Source of the DNA: ENR-C20 sp942493145
GTDB lineage: Bacteria; Bacillota; Clostridia; Acetivibrionales; DTU013
Reading direction: 5' to 3'
Length of the DNA: 64,000 nt
Assembly: GCA_942493145.1 (NCBI GenBank)
Contig: OW818679.1
Coordinates: 3,658,001-3,722,000, forward strand
Shown: in pieces, positions 44,518-53,937 of the stretch
Numbering within the stretch: the first letter of the stretch is position 1
Layout: each line of letters starts with the position of its first letter
The notes under the pieces: model-generated
Database searches by the model: none
What the model saw: only the letters and a program-made list of their open reading frames with translations
What the model was told of the DNA's origin: nothing
Program-made: the position numbers and the translations under genes

Positions 44518-44544
44518 TTCTTTTTCCTCCTATTAATTGTTTAT

Positions 44545-45510
44545 TTATCTTGGCAGCAGCTTTGTACGATAACTCAGACTCGTAATTAAAACTACTGCTA
44601 AAAATATCACACCACGGACTATCTGGATATTCCCAATTGTCAGACCCATCATGGTAAGTCCATTATTCAGGATACAGAATGTGCATGCCCCAACCACCCC
44701 GGCACTGATTTTACTTCTTGGTCCCCCGGAGAGCGGCATACCACCCAATACCAGTGCAACCATGACATCCGTTCCTATGGAACCTCCTGTCAGGGCGCTT
44801 GCGGTATTGGTCCTTAATAATATGATGAAAGCTGCCAAAGCCACGCCGATTCCACCGATAACTGAAACCCACATATATACTTTCGTAGAACTGATTCCCG
44901 TAAGTACAGTTGCTCTTCCATTTCCGCCCAAAAGTTTCACGCTTTTTCCCAAGCCGGTAAAGTTGAAAAAGTACAAACACACAAGGAAAAATACACCAAC
45001 CAGCAATATATTGAACGTTGCCATTTGCGTAGAAGTCAGTTTGGGAAGGGTATCCAGCAGAATGGTAGTTTCTGTTCCTAAAATCGCCAATGCCCCTGCT
45101 GTAATAATCGTGCCTGCAACAATTGTTACAATAAAGATTGGAACCCTGATGGTAGAAAACATTATGCCTTTTACTATTGCAAGAACTAAAGAAACAGCCA
45201 GAATCACAAGGAATATAACCATTACACCTGACCCTGCCTTGGCAGCCTTGGCTCCCATAATTGCGGCAATACACACGCACGGGCCCAGCGACATATCGAG
45301 GACTCCTGCTCCAAATAAAAACACTGCTCCGATTGAAACAAGAGCTGTTACAATAATCTGGTTCGTCAGCGATTGCAGGTTACGCGCACCTAGCAGCTTA
45401 CCCTCTGTTAAAATACCAAATACTACAATTATAAGCACCAGGCCAATAATGGGCGCTACTTTTATCAGTAAATCTTTTTTATTAAGCTTTCCACTTTTTT
45501 CTCCACTCAT
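44545..45510 (-). CDS. Sugar ABC transporter permease (RbsC/RhaP-like)
   Basis: 321 aa from the ATG at 45510 with CAGGAG six bases upstream; the in-frame ATG at 45528 overlaps the ATPase stop. About ten membrane helices, including FLFGAGVLDMSLGPCVCIAAIMGAK and VALVLGGMPLSGGPRSKISAG, which matches the conserved permease loop near the C-terminus. It pairs with the permease at 42251. Confidence 0.92.
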   Translation of the reverse strand: MSGEKSGKLNKKDLLIKVAPIIGLVLIIVVFGILTEGKLLGARNLQSLTNQIIVTALVSIGAVFLFGAGVLDMSLGPCVCIAAIMGAKAAKAGSGVMVIFLVILAVSLVLAIVKGIMFSTIRVPIFIVTIVAGTIITAGALAILGTETTILLDTLPKLTSTQMATFNILLVGVFFLVCLYFFNFTGLGKSVKLLGGNGRATVLTGISSTKVYMWVSVIGGIGVALAAFIILLRTNTASALTGGSIGTDVMVALVLGGMPLSGGPRSKISAGVVGACTFCILNNGLTMMGLTIGNIQIVRGVIFLAVVLITSLSYRTKLLPR

Positions 45511-45524
45511 GTTTATCTCCTGCC

Positions 45525-47033
45525 TCATATCATGCTTTCAATAATCATATATTCGGACAATTCCCTGCTCCGTAAAAATTCTCCTGATTTACGGCCATCT
45601 CTCAGAATTATCAGGCGGTCACTCATCCCTATCAGCTCCGGCAGTTCTTCAGAAATCATGATAATGGTTTTACCTTGCATTTTCATATTGTAGATCAACT
45701 GATACATTGCTGCTTTTACACCGATGTCAACGCCACGGGTAGGGCAGTCCAGAATCAGGATATCGCACTCTCTTCCAACCCACTTGCCAAATACCACCTT
45801 TTGCTTGTTGCCTCCGGAAAGGTACTGTACATTTTGTTCGATGGATGCGCATCTGATACTCAGGTCATTCACCTGTTTATTTACATAATCTTTTTCGGCC
45901 TTATTCGTAATTGTTCCGAATTTGTTTCTTATCCTGTCAAAACCGGCTGAAGAAATGTTATCCCTGATGCTGGCAGTTAAGACAAGTGCCTCGGCATCCC
46001 TGTCCTTGGAAACATATCCAAAGCCTGATTTTACTGCCTGCTTCGGGTCTGTGATTGCCTGTCCTGATGGAACATGTCTGACACTTCCTGCTAAAATCTT
46101 TTCATCCCCGAAAATACATTTTCCCAATTCGTGCATACCGCAGTGGGAAAGTCCTCCGATACCAAGTATCTCTCCCTTGTGCACCTTTTCAGAGAAATTG
46201 ATCAACATTCCGGTTCCACTGGTTATATTATCTATTTCCAGTACAACATCATCACTGATTGCACTATCATAATCATCACGATAGTACCTGTCTGTCATCT
46301 TTCTTCCTACCATATGCCTTTTGATTTCTGAAGGTACCATTTCCTCCTTTATCAAGGAAGTTATCAGCTTGCCGTCACGGAGCACCGTCAATGTATCGCA
46401 GATCTGAATCAACTCGTCCAGATCATGTGAAATGAATACGACAGCTTTATTTTCCTCTTTCATGCGCTTCATGATGCCATAAATAATATCTCTGCCTTTT
46501 TGAGACAATGCTGTAGTGGTTTCATCCACGACCAGCAATTCAGGCTTTTGATACATTACCTTTGCTATCTCGACAAGCTTTCTATCCTGCAAATTTAACG
46601 TATCTATATATGCAGACGGATCAATATCCGTAAATCCGATGTTCTCCAATGCTTCTTTTGCGGCCTTGTTCATTTTTCTGGCACTAATAACTCCAAAGGT
46701 TCTGAATTGTTCCTCGTTTCCAATAAAAATGTTTTGTGCAACTGTAATTCCAGGAACCGTACCCATTTCCTGAACAATCATGCCTATGCCAGCCCTGGCG
46801 CCGTCAATTACCGTCCAAGGCTTATGCTTGTTGCCTTTAAAGAGCATTTCCCCCATGTCTGCCGGCTGCATTCCCGCGGCAATCGATGTTATTGTTGATT
46901 TCCCGGAGCCGTTTTCTCCGATCAGCCCTCTGATTTCTCCTCTTCTAACCTCGAAGTCAACATCATCAAGGGCTTTTGTAGGCCCGAAATATTTGCAGAT
47001 GCCTTTTATCTGCAGCAATATTTCATTCTCCAT
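45525..47033 (-). CDS. Sugar ABC transporter ATP-binding protein (double ATPase, RbsA-like)
   Basis: 502 aa from the ATG at 47033, five bases after GGAGG; in-frame codons up to 47141 run through the promoter block and are not coding. Two ABC halves: the first has Walker A GENGSGKST and signature near LNLQDRKLVEIA; the second has a degenerate Walker A (GGLSHCGMHELGK), as usual in this family, and a canonical signature LSGGNKQKVVFGKW. It powers import through the two permeases. First gene of the transporter operon. Confidence 0.95.
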   Translation of the reverse strand: MENEILLQIKGICKYFGPTKALDDVDFEVRRGEIRGLIGENGSGKSTITSIAAGMQPADMGEMLFKGNKHKPWTVIDGARAGIGMIVQEMGTVPGITVAQNIFIGNEEQFRTFGVISARKMNKAAKEALENIGFTDIDPSAYIDTLNLQDRKLVEIAKVMYQKPELLVVDETTTALSQKGRDIIYGIMKRMKEENKAVVFISHDLDELIQICDTLTVLRDGKLITSLIKEEMVPSEIKRHMVGRKMTDRYYRDDYDSAISDDVVLEIDNITSGTGMLINFSEKVHKGEILGIGGLSHCGMHELGKCIFGDEKILAGSVRHVPSGQAITDPKQAVKSGFGYVSKDRDAEALVLTASIRDNISSAGFDRIRNKFGTITNKAEKDYVNKQVNDLSIRCASIEQNVQYLSGGNKQKVVFGKWVGRECDILILDCPTRGVDIGVKAAMYQLIYNMKMQGKTIIMISEELPELIGMSDRLIILRDGRKSGEFLRSRELSEYMIIESMI

Positions 47034-47096
47034 CTTTTCCTCCGCTGACAAGCTATTTATAAACAATATTCCACCTTTTCGACTGTATATAACAAC

Positions 47097-47164
47097 ATTG
47101 TATGAGATAATCATTTTGCAGTCATTGTATATAAATATCATGTTAATTTGCTTTTATTGCTGTT
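47097..47164 (-). promoter_or_regulatory. Repeated AraC-type promoter block, copy 1 (ABC transporter)
   Basis: The first 40 nt (47097-47136) match 33 of 40 positions at 51061-51100, with the exact 16-mer GTCATTGTATATAAAT; a further GCTTTTATTGCTGTT at 47150-47164 matches 51114-51128 with the same 53-nt offset. On the minus strand it contains two ATACAATG repeats and a TACAAT -10 with only a weak -35, fitting an activator-dependent promoter. Confidence 0.75.
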
Positions 47165-47192
47165 ATGGTTCAGTGGTATACCTGTCGATCGA

Positions 47193-48074
47193 TTAAACCA
47201 GTACCAGCAAATCATTGATTTCTTTCACCTTTTTAAACTGTGGCCTTTCCTTATATCGATCATTGGGATAATGCAAGGCATACATCCACACATTTTCCCT
47301 GCATTGAAACAGCATTCCGTGACCACCGTTTTCACTGTAAAGCGGGCTCTCAGCATGGTGCCATTTACCGTCAATTTCTCCATTATCCGAATACGCGCTC
47401 CCCACTGCATAACCCCTCTCTCCCCAGCTTGACCAGAGCATTAAAAGCCTTCCTGTTTCCGTTCGATACAAACATGGACCATCTACAAAATACACATCTC
47501 CGTCAATCCCAAATTCCTTCTTTGCAAAAGGTATCGGTACCGCCCATGGTGCTTTTAATGCTTCAAACAGTAACATTGGCTTTCCAACTGAATGTCTTAA
47601 GTCCTTTGACAGCTCTATGGCATACATTTCACCATTTGGAGTATCCTGAAAAGAATGTCCGAAAACCATGTATGGCGTTCCATCAGCTTTAAAGTAAAGG
47701 GTGCCGTCCAGGCAGGTCCATTCTTTTGGTGTAACGGGGCCGTCGCTATGAGGAGTAAACGGCCCGGTGGGTGAATCTGATACGAGTATTTGCGTCCCCA
47801 TTTTTATTTTTTCCGAGGCAAAGGTAGCCACCAGATAAAACGAGCCTTGGTAATAATAGCATTCCGGAGCCCAATAGCTTCGATCAGCCCAAAAATCTCC
47901 ATTATTATGGAATATTTCTATAGGGCCCTCCCAGTTATCCATATCTTCACTGATATAACAGTCAAACCCATCCGCGAGTCCCCAGGTCGTTGCACTTCTT
48001 GTACCATAAAGATAATACTTTCCTTCATGCACTAATACATATGGATCCCGTATATTAATTTCATTTGTTTTCAT
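47193..48074 (-). CDS. Glycoside hydrolase family 43
   Basis: 293 aa from the ATG at 48074 (AAAGGAG nine bases upstream); the upstream part of the frame overlaps the GH78 end. Five-bladed propeller type: NIRDPYVLVHEGKYYLYGT has the catalytic base Asp, the middle CLDGTLYFKADGTPYMVFGH the pKa-tuning Asp region, and VDGPCLYRTETGRLLMLWSSW the later acid region. GH43 members are arabinofuranosidases or xylosidases; no signal peptide, so it works inside the cell on imported oligosaccharides. It follows GH78 by 31 nt. Confidence 0.9.
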   Translation of the reverse strand: MKTNEINIRDPYVLVHEGKYYLYGTRSATTWGLADGFDCYISEDMDNWEGPIEIFHNNGDFWADRSYWAPECYYYQGSFYLVATFASEKIKMGTQILVSDSPTGPFTPHSDGPVTPKEWTCLDGTLYFKADGTPYMVFGHSFQDTPNGEMYAIELSKDLRHSVGKPMLLFEALKAPWAVPIPFAKKEFGIDGDVYFVDGPCLYRTETGRLLMLWSSWGERGYAVGSAYSDNGEIDGKWHHAESPLYSENGGHGMLFQCRENVWMYALHYPNDRYKERPQFKKVKEINDLLVLV

Positions 48075-48105
48075 CAGATTGATCTCCTTTATATCAATAC
48101 TAAAA

Positions 48106-50976
48106 TCAAAAAGTGGAAAACAGAAAAGGATAATTGAAAACATAGTCGCCTGAACCGACTTCCAGCACTACTAAATCTCCATTTTGCGCCAATGAGTAAA
48201 TATCAGTGTTTCCGGTGATTTTTGTCCCGCTCTCGGTAACCTCCGTCTCAATTGCACCCGGCAGCCATATGGTTGCTGAAGTGTTTGGTGGAATTTTCAC
48301 ATGTAAGTTCATTATTTCCTGGTCAATTTTCCATTCTGATACTATTTCTCCATAGACTGAATTGTAGACAGCCTTGGCATGAGTGAGCTTACCATCGGGT
48401 TCCGGCTTAATGATTATATGTTTGTACCCCGGCTGGTCCTTATCGACACCCGCAACAAATCTGTACAACCAATCGCCTACACATCCGAAGGCATAGTGGT
48501 TGAAAGACTGCATACCGACCTTTCCATCAGGTTTTATTGCATCCCAGGTCTCCCAAATCGTAGTCGCGCCTTTATCAACTTCATAAAGCCATGATGGGCA
48601 TTCAGTCTGATACAGCAGCTTATATGCAATATCTTTCCGTCCATTATCGCAGAGGACATCCATCAGGTAAGGAACAGATACGAATCCTGTATCCAGCCTG
48701 AAACCATTTTGTTCAATAAGGCGGGCAAGCTGGCATGCTACCCTTTCCCGCATTTTATCCGGAATCATTTTCATTTTCAAAGCCAGCACATATATACCCT
48801 GGAAATGAGGCTTAAAGCTTCCATCCTCATTCAAATACTCCTCTGCAAACGCATTTCGTATTTTTTCATTCAGTTCTGTGTATAGTTTCTCATCCTCAGT
48901 TTTGCCCAACACCTGTGCGACCTTTGCCATAAGCTCTGTGCTATAGGCATAGAAGCAGCATGTAATCAATTCCTTTGTAATATTGGCAATTTCAAACGGG
49001 CTCACCGATTTGGAGGTCAAGCTCGGCATAAACCAGTCTCCGAAGTGGAAGCCGGTGTTCCACAGGTACCTGTGGCGTTCCCTGCGTTCAGGAGTCATTT
49101 CGCCCTCCATATTTTCCGGTACGCCTTCCTCTGCTTCCTTTTTGATATATGCTATCCATTTTGCCATCGCATCATAATTTTCTTTCAAAACCCGGACATC
49201 GCCATATGAATTGTACAATGCCCATGGTACGATAATACATGCATCACCCCAGCCTGCCGAGGTATGCGATCCCTGCAGGGGGAAAAAGGTTTCGATATAG
49301 CTCTTCCAATATGGTACAGTCGTCGGCACCTGGCCGTCATCTCTCTGTTCCAGTACAAGGTTCCTCAGCCAGCGTGTGAAGAAGGCATTTACATCCATAT
49401 TAAAGCAGGCGGTTGGGATAAAAACCTGTGCATCTCCTGTAAAACCGGCACGTTCACGCTGGGGACAGTCTGTAGGAATGGAAACCATGTTTCCCTTCTG
49501 GCTCCACAGAATGTTTTTCTGCAGCTGGTTGATCCGCTCATCCGAGCACTCAAAGCTGCCTGTAATTTCAAGGTCAGAGGCAAGCACTACACCGGAGAAA
49601 TCATCAATACCCATTTCTCCAGGATACCCTGTTACCCTTATATACCTAAAACCATGAAACGTGAACCACGGCTCATAGACTTCCTCTTCCCCGCCCTTTA
49701 ACACATAAAAATCCCTTTGATCCTTGTTTCGGCCTAGAATATTAATCAGGAAGTTTCCTTCTGAATCCAGCACTTCACTATATTCCAGTATGACTTCAGT
49801 ACCTGCCGCGCCTTTGACACGCATCCTGATACGTCCCGCAATGTTCTGGCCGAGGTCGACAACCGTTTCTCCCCTGGGGGTAGTAATTATACTTAGTGGT
49901 TTGATTTCCTCAACCGCTTTCACAGGCTCGCCATACTGAGCTGCAAGGTTGGAATACCCATAGCAGACAGTGTCCACCTGGCGCCACTCCATGCCCTCAT
50001 ATCCGGCAGTACTCCAGCCACTCTTTTCCAGACGCGCATCATATCTTTCACCGATAAACAGATCCGAGAAAACCAATGGACCGGTAGACGATTTAAAGTT
50101 TTCATCAGTGACAACGACCTGCCTGCTGCCATCATGATATTCAATTTCAAGCTGCATCAGCAGCGCAAGCTTGTTTCCGTACTGGCAGCTGTCACCGGGA
50201 AGCCCGATTCTCCCGGAGTACCAGCCATCTGCAAGCACGGCACCTATGGTATTGGCACCGTTATTGATGAGGTTTGTTACATCGTAGGTTTGATATTGTA
50301 GATATTTATCATAAGCCGATACCCCCGGTGCAAGCTCCTGGCAGCCAACACGGCATCCATTAAGCTCCAGCCGGTAAATACCATGTGCTGTTGCATAAAT
50401 CCTTGCTCGTTTTATTCCTCCTGCTGATTTAAACGGTCTTCGCAGGAATTGGCAAGGCCTTAGCTGTGTATAATCCCGGACAAAATCGGAAGGAGCCGGA
50501 GCAAGTTTCTGAAAAAGGTTTTGCGCAACCTCCAATGTTGCAGGCTCCTGACAGGGTTCAATCCATTTGGCCTGCCAGTCCCCCTCATCCAACAGTCCCA
50601 TTTCCCAATATGCAATGTCGCTCCACCCGGTAACGGTATCCGTTTCATCCCAGATGCGGACCTTCCAGCAGTATCTCTGTCTGGATATTAATTCCGGGCC
50701 GTCATATGCAACATGAACCGAACTGCTGGACAGTACCTTTCCGGAGTCCCAGATAATATCCCTGTTTATGTCAATATCCTTGTTTATGTCCATGTCTTTT
50801 TCGTTGAATATACCCTCTTCTGTTCCGGCTACCAGAACCTGCCAGGCTTTCTGCATGGTTCCACGCCGGCCGGACACTATCTCCCAGCTGAACCTTGGCT
50901 TATTACTGTCTATACCAACAGGATTGATTAAATATTCACACCTCAGAGCAGTTATACCAACAAAATGATTAATCAT
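48106..50976 (-). CDS. Alpha-L-rhamnosidase (GH78)
   Basis: 956 aa from the ATG at 50976, five bases after GGTGG; the in-frame GTG at 50985 is within that RBS. N-terminal beta-sandwich domains (RCEYLINPVGIDSNKPRFSW), then the (alpha/alpha)6 catalytic domain with TDCPQRERAGFTGDAQV, the GH78 active-site region, followed by ATTIWETWDAIKPDG and a C-terminal beta domain. No signal peptide, so it is cytoplasmic and acts on rhamnosides such as flavonoid glycosides or pectin fragments after import. First gene of the GH78-GH43 operon, divergent from the AraC gene. Confidence 0.95.
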   Translation of the reverse strand: MINHFVGITALRCEYLINPVGIDSNKPRFSWEIVSGRRGTMQKAWQVLVAGTEEGIFNEKDMDINKDIDINRDIIWDSGKVLSSSSVHVAYDGPELISRQRYCWKVRIWDETDTVTGWSDIAYWEMGLLDEGDWQAKWIEPCQEPATLEVAQNLFQKLAPAPSDFVRDYTQLRPCQFLRRPFKSAGGIKRARIYATAHGIYRLELNGCRVGCQELAPGVSAYDKYLQYQTYDVTNLINNGANTIGAVLADGWYSGRIGLPGDSCQYGNKLALLMQLEIEYHDGSRQVVVTDENFKSSTGPLVFSDLFIGERYDARLEKSGWSTAGYEGMEWRQVDTVCYGYSNLAAQYGEPVKAVEEIKPLSIITTPRGETVVDLGQNIAGRIRMRVKGAAGTEVILEYSEVLDSEGNFLINILGRNKDQRDFYVLKGGEEEVYEPWFTFHGFRYIRVTGYPGEMGIDDFSGVVLASDLEITGSFECSDERINQLQKNILWSQKGNMVSIPTDCPQRERAGFTGDAQVFIPTACFNMDVNAFFTRWLRNLVLEQRDDGQVPTTVPYWKSYIETFFPLQGSHTSAGWGDACIIVPWALYNSYGDVRVLKENYDAMAKWIAYIKKEAEEGVPENMEGEMTPERRERHRYLWNTGFHFGDWFMPSLTSKSVSPFEIANITKELITCCFYAYSTELMAKVAQVLGKTEDEKLYTELNEKIRNAFAEEYLNEDGSFKPHFQGIYVLALKMKMIPDKMRERVACQLARLIEQNGFRLDTGFVSVPYLMDVLCDNGRKDIAYKLLYQTECPSWLYEVDKGATTIWETWDAIKPDGKVGMQSFNHYAFGCVGDWLYRFVAGVDKDQPGYKHIIIKPEPDGKLTHAKAVYNSVYGEIVSEWKIDQEIMNLHVKIPPNTSATIWLPGAIETEVTESGTKITGNTDIYSLAQNGDLVVLEVGSGDYVFNYPFLFSTF

Positions 50977-51060
50977 AATAGCCACCGTTTCTATTCAATA
51001 TTAATGACATTCCGATAAAAACAGCCCTAATGCCTCAACATTTCCACTGCTCTTAAACAA

Positions 51061-51128
51061 ATTGTATGATATAATCAGCATTAGGTCATTGTATATAAAT
51101 GATATGGTTCTTAGCTTTTGTTGCTGTT
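51061..51128 (-). promoter_or_regulatory. Repeated AraC-type promoter block, copy 2 (GH78 operon)
   Basis: Second copy of the block at 47097-47164. It lies 85 nt upstream of the GH78 start and between GH78 and the divergent AraC gene. Same two ATACAAT elements and same spacing. Confidence 0.75.
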
Positions 51129-51198
51129 TTGAATTGATCAGATTTCGTCTTTTATGTTGGATAACAATATTAAACGGATATAGAGGTTGTTGTTGGTA

Positions 51199-52278
51199 AT
51201 GAACAGGGAAGAAATAATGGCTAAATTCAAAGAGCTTGATGAAATGGAACTGGCATGCAGGGAATTTTACAATTCCAAAGACGGCATGCTTATAACCATA
51301 CCTCAGGGCATGGAGGATGTCAAGGCATTGATCGGCTCTCCCGGAAACCGTCAAATGGATATAAATAAAGTGTTTTTACGAATTGAGCTGCAACATGAGG
51401 AGAGTATCCCGGAAGAAACCTTTCTAAATATCAAATCGGATGTTGCAGTTTTAAAGCACATGAGATATTTACCTGCCATGATACATTCGCATTCATTCAT
51501 TGAAATAGTTTATGTATTGGAAGGTCATTGCAGCCATTCAACCGGTGATGTAACTTTTGAAATGGAAAAGGGTGACATATGCCTCGTAGCCCCGGACGTA
51601 AAACACTATATTTCTGTATTTGATGACGAAAGCATCATACTGAACCTGTTGGTAAGGCGCAGTACCTTTGATACGGCATTTTTTGAATTGCTGGCAGAGG
51701 ATGACATCTTGTCCGATTTCTTCGCAAGAATCATTTATGGAGCTAATAAAATGAGCCCCTATATCCTGTTCAGGGCAGGAGGCGATGAAAGCCTCAGAAA
51801 TATTATTCTGGATCTGTATTCTGAATATGAGTCCTCAAAAAGACACAAGGAGAGGATGGTAAACATCCTTCTAATGCTGTTTTGCACTCTCCTGCTAAGA
51901 AATCATGAAAAGGATGTCAGTGTAATAAACCCCGTAGTTAATAAACAGGATGACAATATAGTCCTTGCACTAAGGTATATTAAAAACAACTTCAGCACTG
52001 TGACCTTCACCCACGTCGCAAAACTGTTCAATTACAGCGAAGCTCATTTCAGCAGGCTTATAAAGGAGTATACCGGACGCACCTTCAGTGAGATAGTCCG
52101 TGAAATAAAGGTCAAAAAAGCGGCTGAACTATTATTAAATCCAGCAATATCAACAAACGAAATTGTGGAGAAAGTCGGATATACAGATGTAAGTCACTTT
52201 TACAGGAATTTCAAGCAGCATTATGGTATGACACCGATTGAGTACAGGAATAAAAGCAAGGAATCAAGTGCTATATAG
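51199..52278 (+). CDS. AraC family transcriptional regulator
   Basis: About 359 aa from the ATG at 51199; the start is uncertain because the ATG at 51217 has a better RBS (AGGGA). Residues about 95-150 form a cupin (MIHSHSFIEIVYVLEGHCSHST, GDICLVAPDVKHY) that should bind the inducer, and the C-terminal 100 residues hold two helix-turn-helix motifs (VAKLFNYSEAHFSRLIKEYTG and IVEKVGYTDVSHFYRNFKQHYGMTPIEYR). It is divergent from GH78 and the repeated promoter block lies between them, so it probably activates both the hydrolases and the transporter. Confidence 0.92.
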   Translation: MNREEIMAKFKELDEMELACREFYNSKDGMLITIPQGMEDVKALIGSPGNRQMDINKVFLRIELQHEESIPEETFLNIKSDVAVLKHMRYLPAMIHSHSFIEIVYVLEGHCSHSTGDVTFEMEKGDICLVAPDVKHYISVFDDESIILNLLVRRSTFDTAFFELLAEDDILSDFFARIIYGANKMSPYILFRAGGDESLRNIILDLYSEYESSKRHKERMVNILLMLFCTLLLRNHEKDVSVINPVVNKQDDNIVLALRYIKNNFSTVTFTHVAKLFNYSEAHFSRLIKEYTGRTFSEIVREIKVKKAAELLLNPAISTNEIVEKVGYTDVSHFYRNFKQHYGMTPIEYRNKSKESSAI

Positions 52279-52283
52279 TATTG

Positions 52284-52709
52284 CTATATAAGACTTCTCA
52301 GCGCCAGATCAAAGCTGTCATCATCTGCTTTTGTGCGCTTTCTGATGGATGATGTCCTGCCGCCGGCCCTTCTCACCTTCTGCCCCAGATGTCTTTCAAA
52401 AAGGAGCCTGTCTATGTTGTAATCCGTATAAATCATTCCATTCTGGCTCAGGGCTTTGACTCCCTTCCCAAGTGCCATGGCAGCTACCCCATAATCCTGT
52501 GTTACTACCAGGTCACCTTGCTTTACAAGGTTTATCAAAGCTATATCGACACCATCCCTCGACTTGTCAACGGTTATGACCTTACTATATCCGTCGTCTA
52601 TCACATGGCATGTATCGACAACCATAATTACCGGTATATCTTTCTCTTTGGCAATTCTTATTATTATATCCCTGACCGGGCATGCATCCGCATCAACTAA
52701 AATCCTCAT
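52284..52709 (-). CDS. YaiI/YqxD family protein (UPF0178, DUF188)
   Basis: 141 aa. The N-terminal RILVDADACPVRDIIIRIA, VITVDKSRDGVDIALINLV and DLVVTQDYGVAAMAL blocks define this PIN-like family with conserved acidic residues, thought to be nuclease-like; the true role is not known. RBS GAAGGG precedes the ATG. It is convergent with the AraC gene, ending six bases away. Confidence 0.93.
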   Translation of the reverse strand: MRILVDADACPVRDIIIRIAKEKDIPVIMVVDTCHVIDDGYSKVITVDKSRDGVDIALINLVKQGDLVVTQDYGVAAMALGKGVKALSQNGMIYTDYNIDRLLFERHLGQKVRRAGGRTSSIRKRTKADDDSFDLALRSLI

Positions 52710-52895
52710 ATGCTATGACCCTTCTCAATATTAAATTGCCCTGCAGTCCTAACTATATGACAAACGTAAGTCCCGCAAAGCACACCTCGATTTTATCATA
52801 GTTATGGGGTTGTGTCAGACTATCCTTAGGTTGTGTACGTACTTCCTATATTGTGATAACATAACACTTGAAACATAAATATAAATAGGATGGTG

Positions 52896-53936
52896 ATGAG
52901 TTTGAATTTAGATGGAAATCCATTTACCCAAAGGCCAAATCCTACTGGCAATACTCCGATTGACCTAAAAAAAATTAAGAAATTTATAATTCCAGTGGTT
53001 GTATTACTCGCACTGGTAATAATCGTCGGAACATGCTGGTATACGATTGACGACAAACAACAGGGTGTGGTTACAACCTTTGGCAAAGTTACAAACATAA
53101 CGGAGGCCGGAATGCATTTCAAGCTTCCTTTTGGGATTCAGCGGGTATCCAAGGTTAACGTAAACGTTTATCAGAAGATCGAGATGGGATATCGTACCGA
53201 CTCAACAACCGAAACGGGATATGTCCTGGTTGATGAAGAAAGTAAGATGATAACAGGAGATTATAATATTGTAAACGTGGAATTCTTCGTTGAGTATAAA
53301 ATTTCTGATCCCAAAAAATATTTATACTCATCCTACATGCCTGAGGAAATATTGAGAAACCTTGTTCAGAGCCAGGTGAGAAATGTGGTTGGCTCTACAG
53401 GTGTAGATTCGGTTCTGACCAATGGAAAGGAACTTATCCAACAGCAGGTCAAGGAGCTTATCACTAAAGTACTTGCCGAATATGACATTGGACTGATGCT
53501 TACGGATGTAAAAATACAGGACAGTGAGCCGCCAACGGAAGAGGTAACTGAAGCGTTTAAGGCAGTAGAGACCGCAAAGCAGGGTGCTGACACTGTTGTA
53601 AATCGCGCAAAGGCTTATGAAAACGCTGAGATTCCAGACGCGGAGGCTCAGGCAGATAAGCTTTTACAGAATGCCGAATTCCTGAAACAAAGCAGGATAA
53701 ATGCCGCAACAGAGCAAATCGCCATGTTTGACGCAATGTATACTGAATATGCCAACAACCCTGAAATCACGCGTTCTCGTATGTACTATGAAGTGATTAC
53801 AACTCTGATGCCCGATGTTAAAGTCTACATAAATACATCGGATAACGGAGTGGATATGGTTCTGCCACTGGAGAGCTTTTTCGGGAACTCAACTACCACT
53901 ACCGAACAGCCAAAAACAGAAAAGGGGGTAGAGTAG
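52896..53936 (+). CDS. hflK: FtsH protease modulator HflK
   Basis: About 346 aa from the ATG at 52896; an ATG at 52890 touches the AGG of the RBS. One membrane helix (FIIPVVVLLALVIIVGTCW) near residue 40, then an SPFH/prohibitin domain (DDKQQGVVTTFGKV, YVLVDEESKMITGDYNIVNVEFFVEYKI) and a helical stretch with EAQADKLLQNAEFLKQ. HflK and HflC form a large membrane cage around FtsH and adjust its proteolysis. HflC follows after one base. Confidence 0.93.
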   Translation: MSLNLDGNPFTQRPNPTGNTPIDLKKIKKFIIPVVVLLALVIIVGTCWYTIDDKQQGVVTTFGKVTNITEAGMHFKLPFGIQRVSKVNVNVYQKIEMGYRTDSTTETGYVLVDEESKMITGDYNIVNVEFFVEYKISDPKKYLYSSYMPEEILRNLVQSQVRNVVGSTGVDSVLTNGKELIQQQVKELITKVLAEYDIGLMLTDVKIQDSEPPTEEVTEAFKAVETAKQGADTVVNRAKAYENAEIPDAEAQADKLLQNAEFLKQSRINAATEQIAMFDAMYTEYANNPEITRSRMYYEVITTLMPDVKVYINTSDNGVDMVLPLESFFGNSTTTTEQPKTEKGVE

Positions 53937-53937
53937 G

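Noticed and set aside
44651..45544. 297-codon plus-strand frame opposite the ABC permease
   Set aside because: Low-complexity Pro/Thr/Ile composition and no RBS; the permease on the other strand is conserved.
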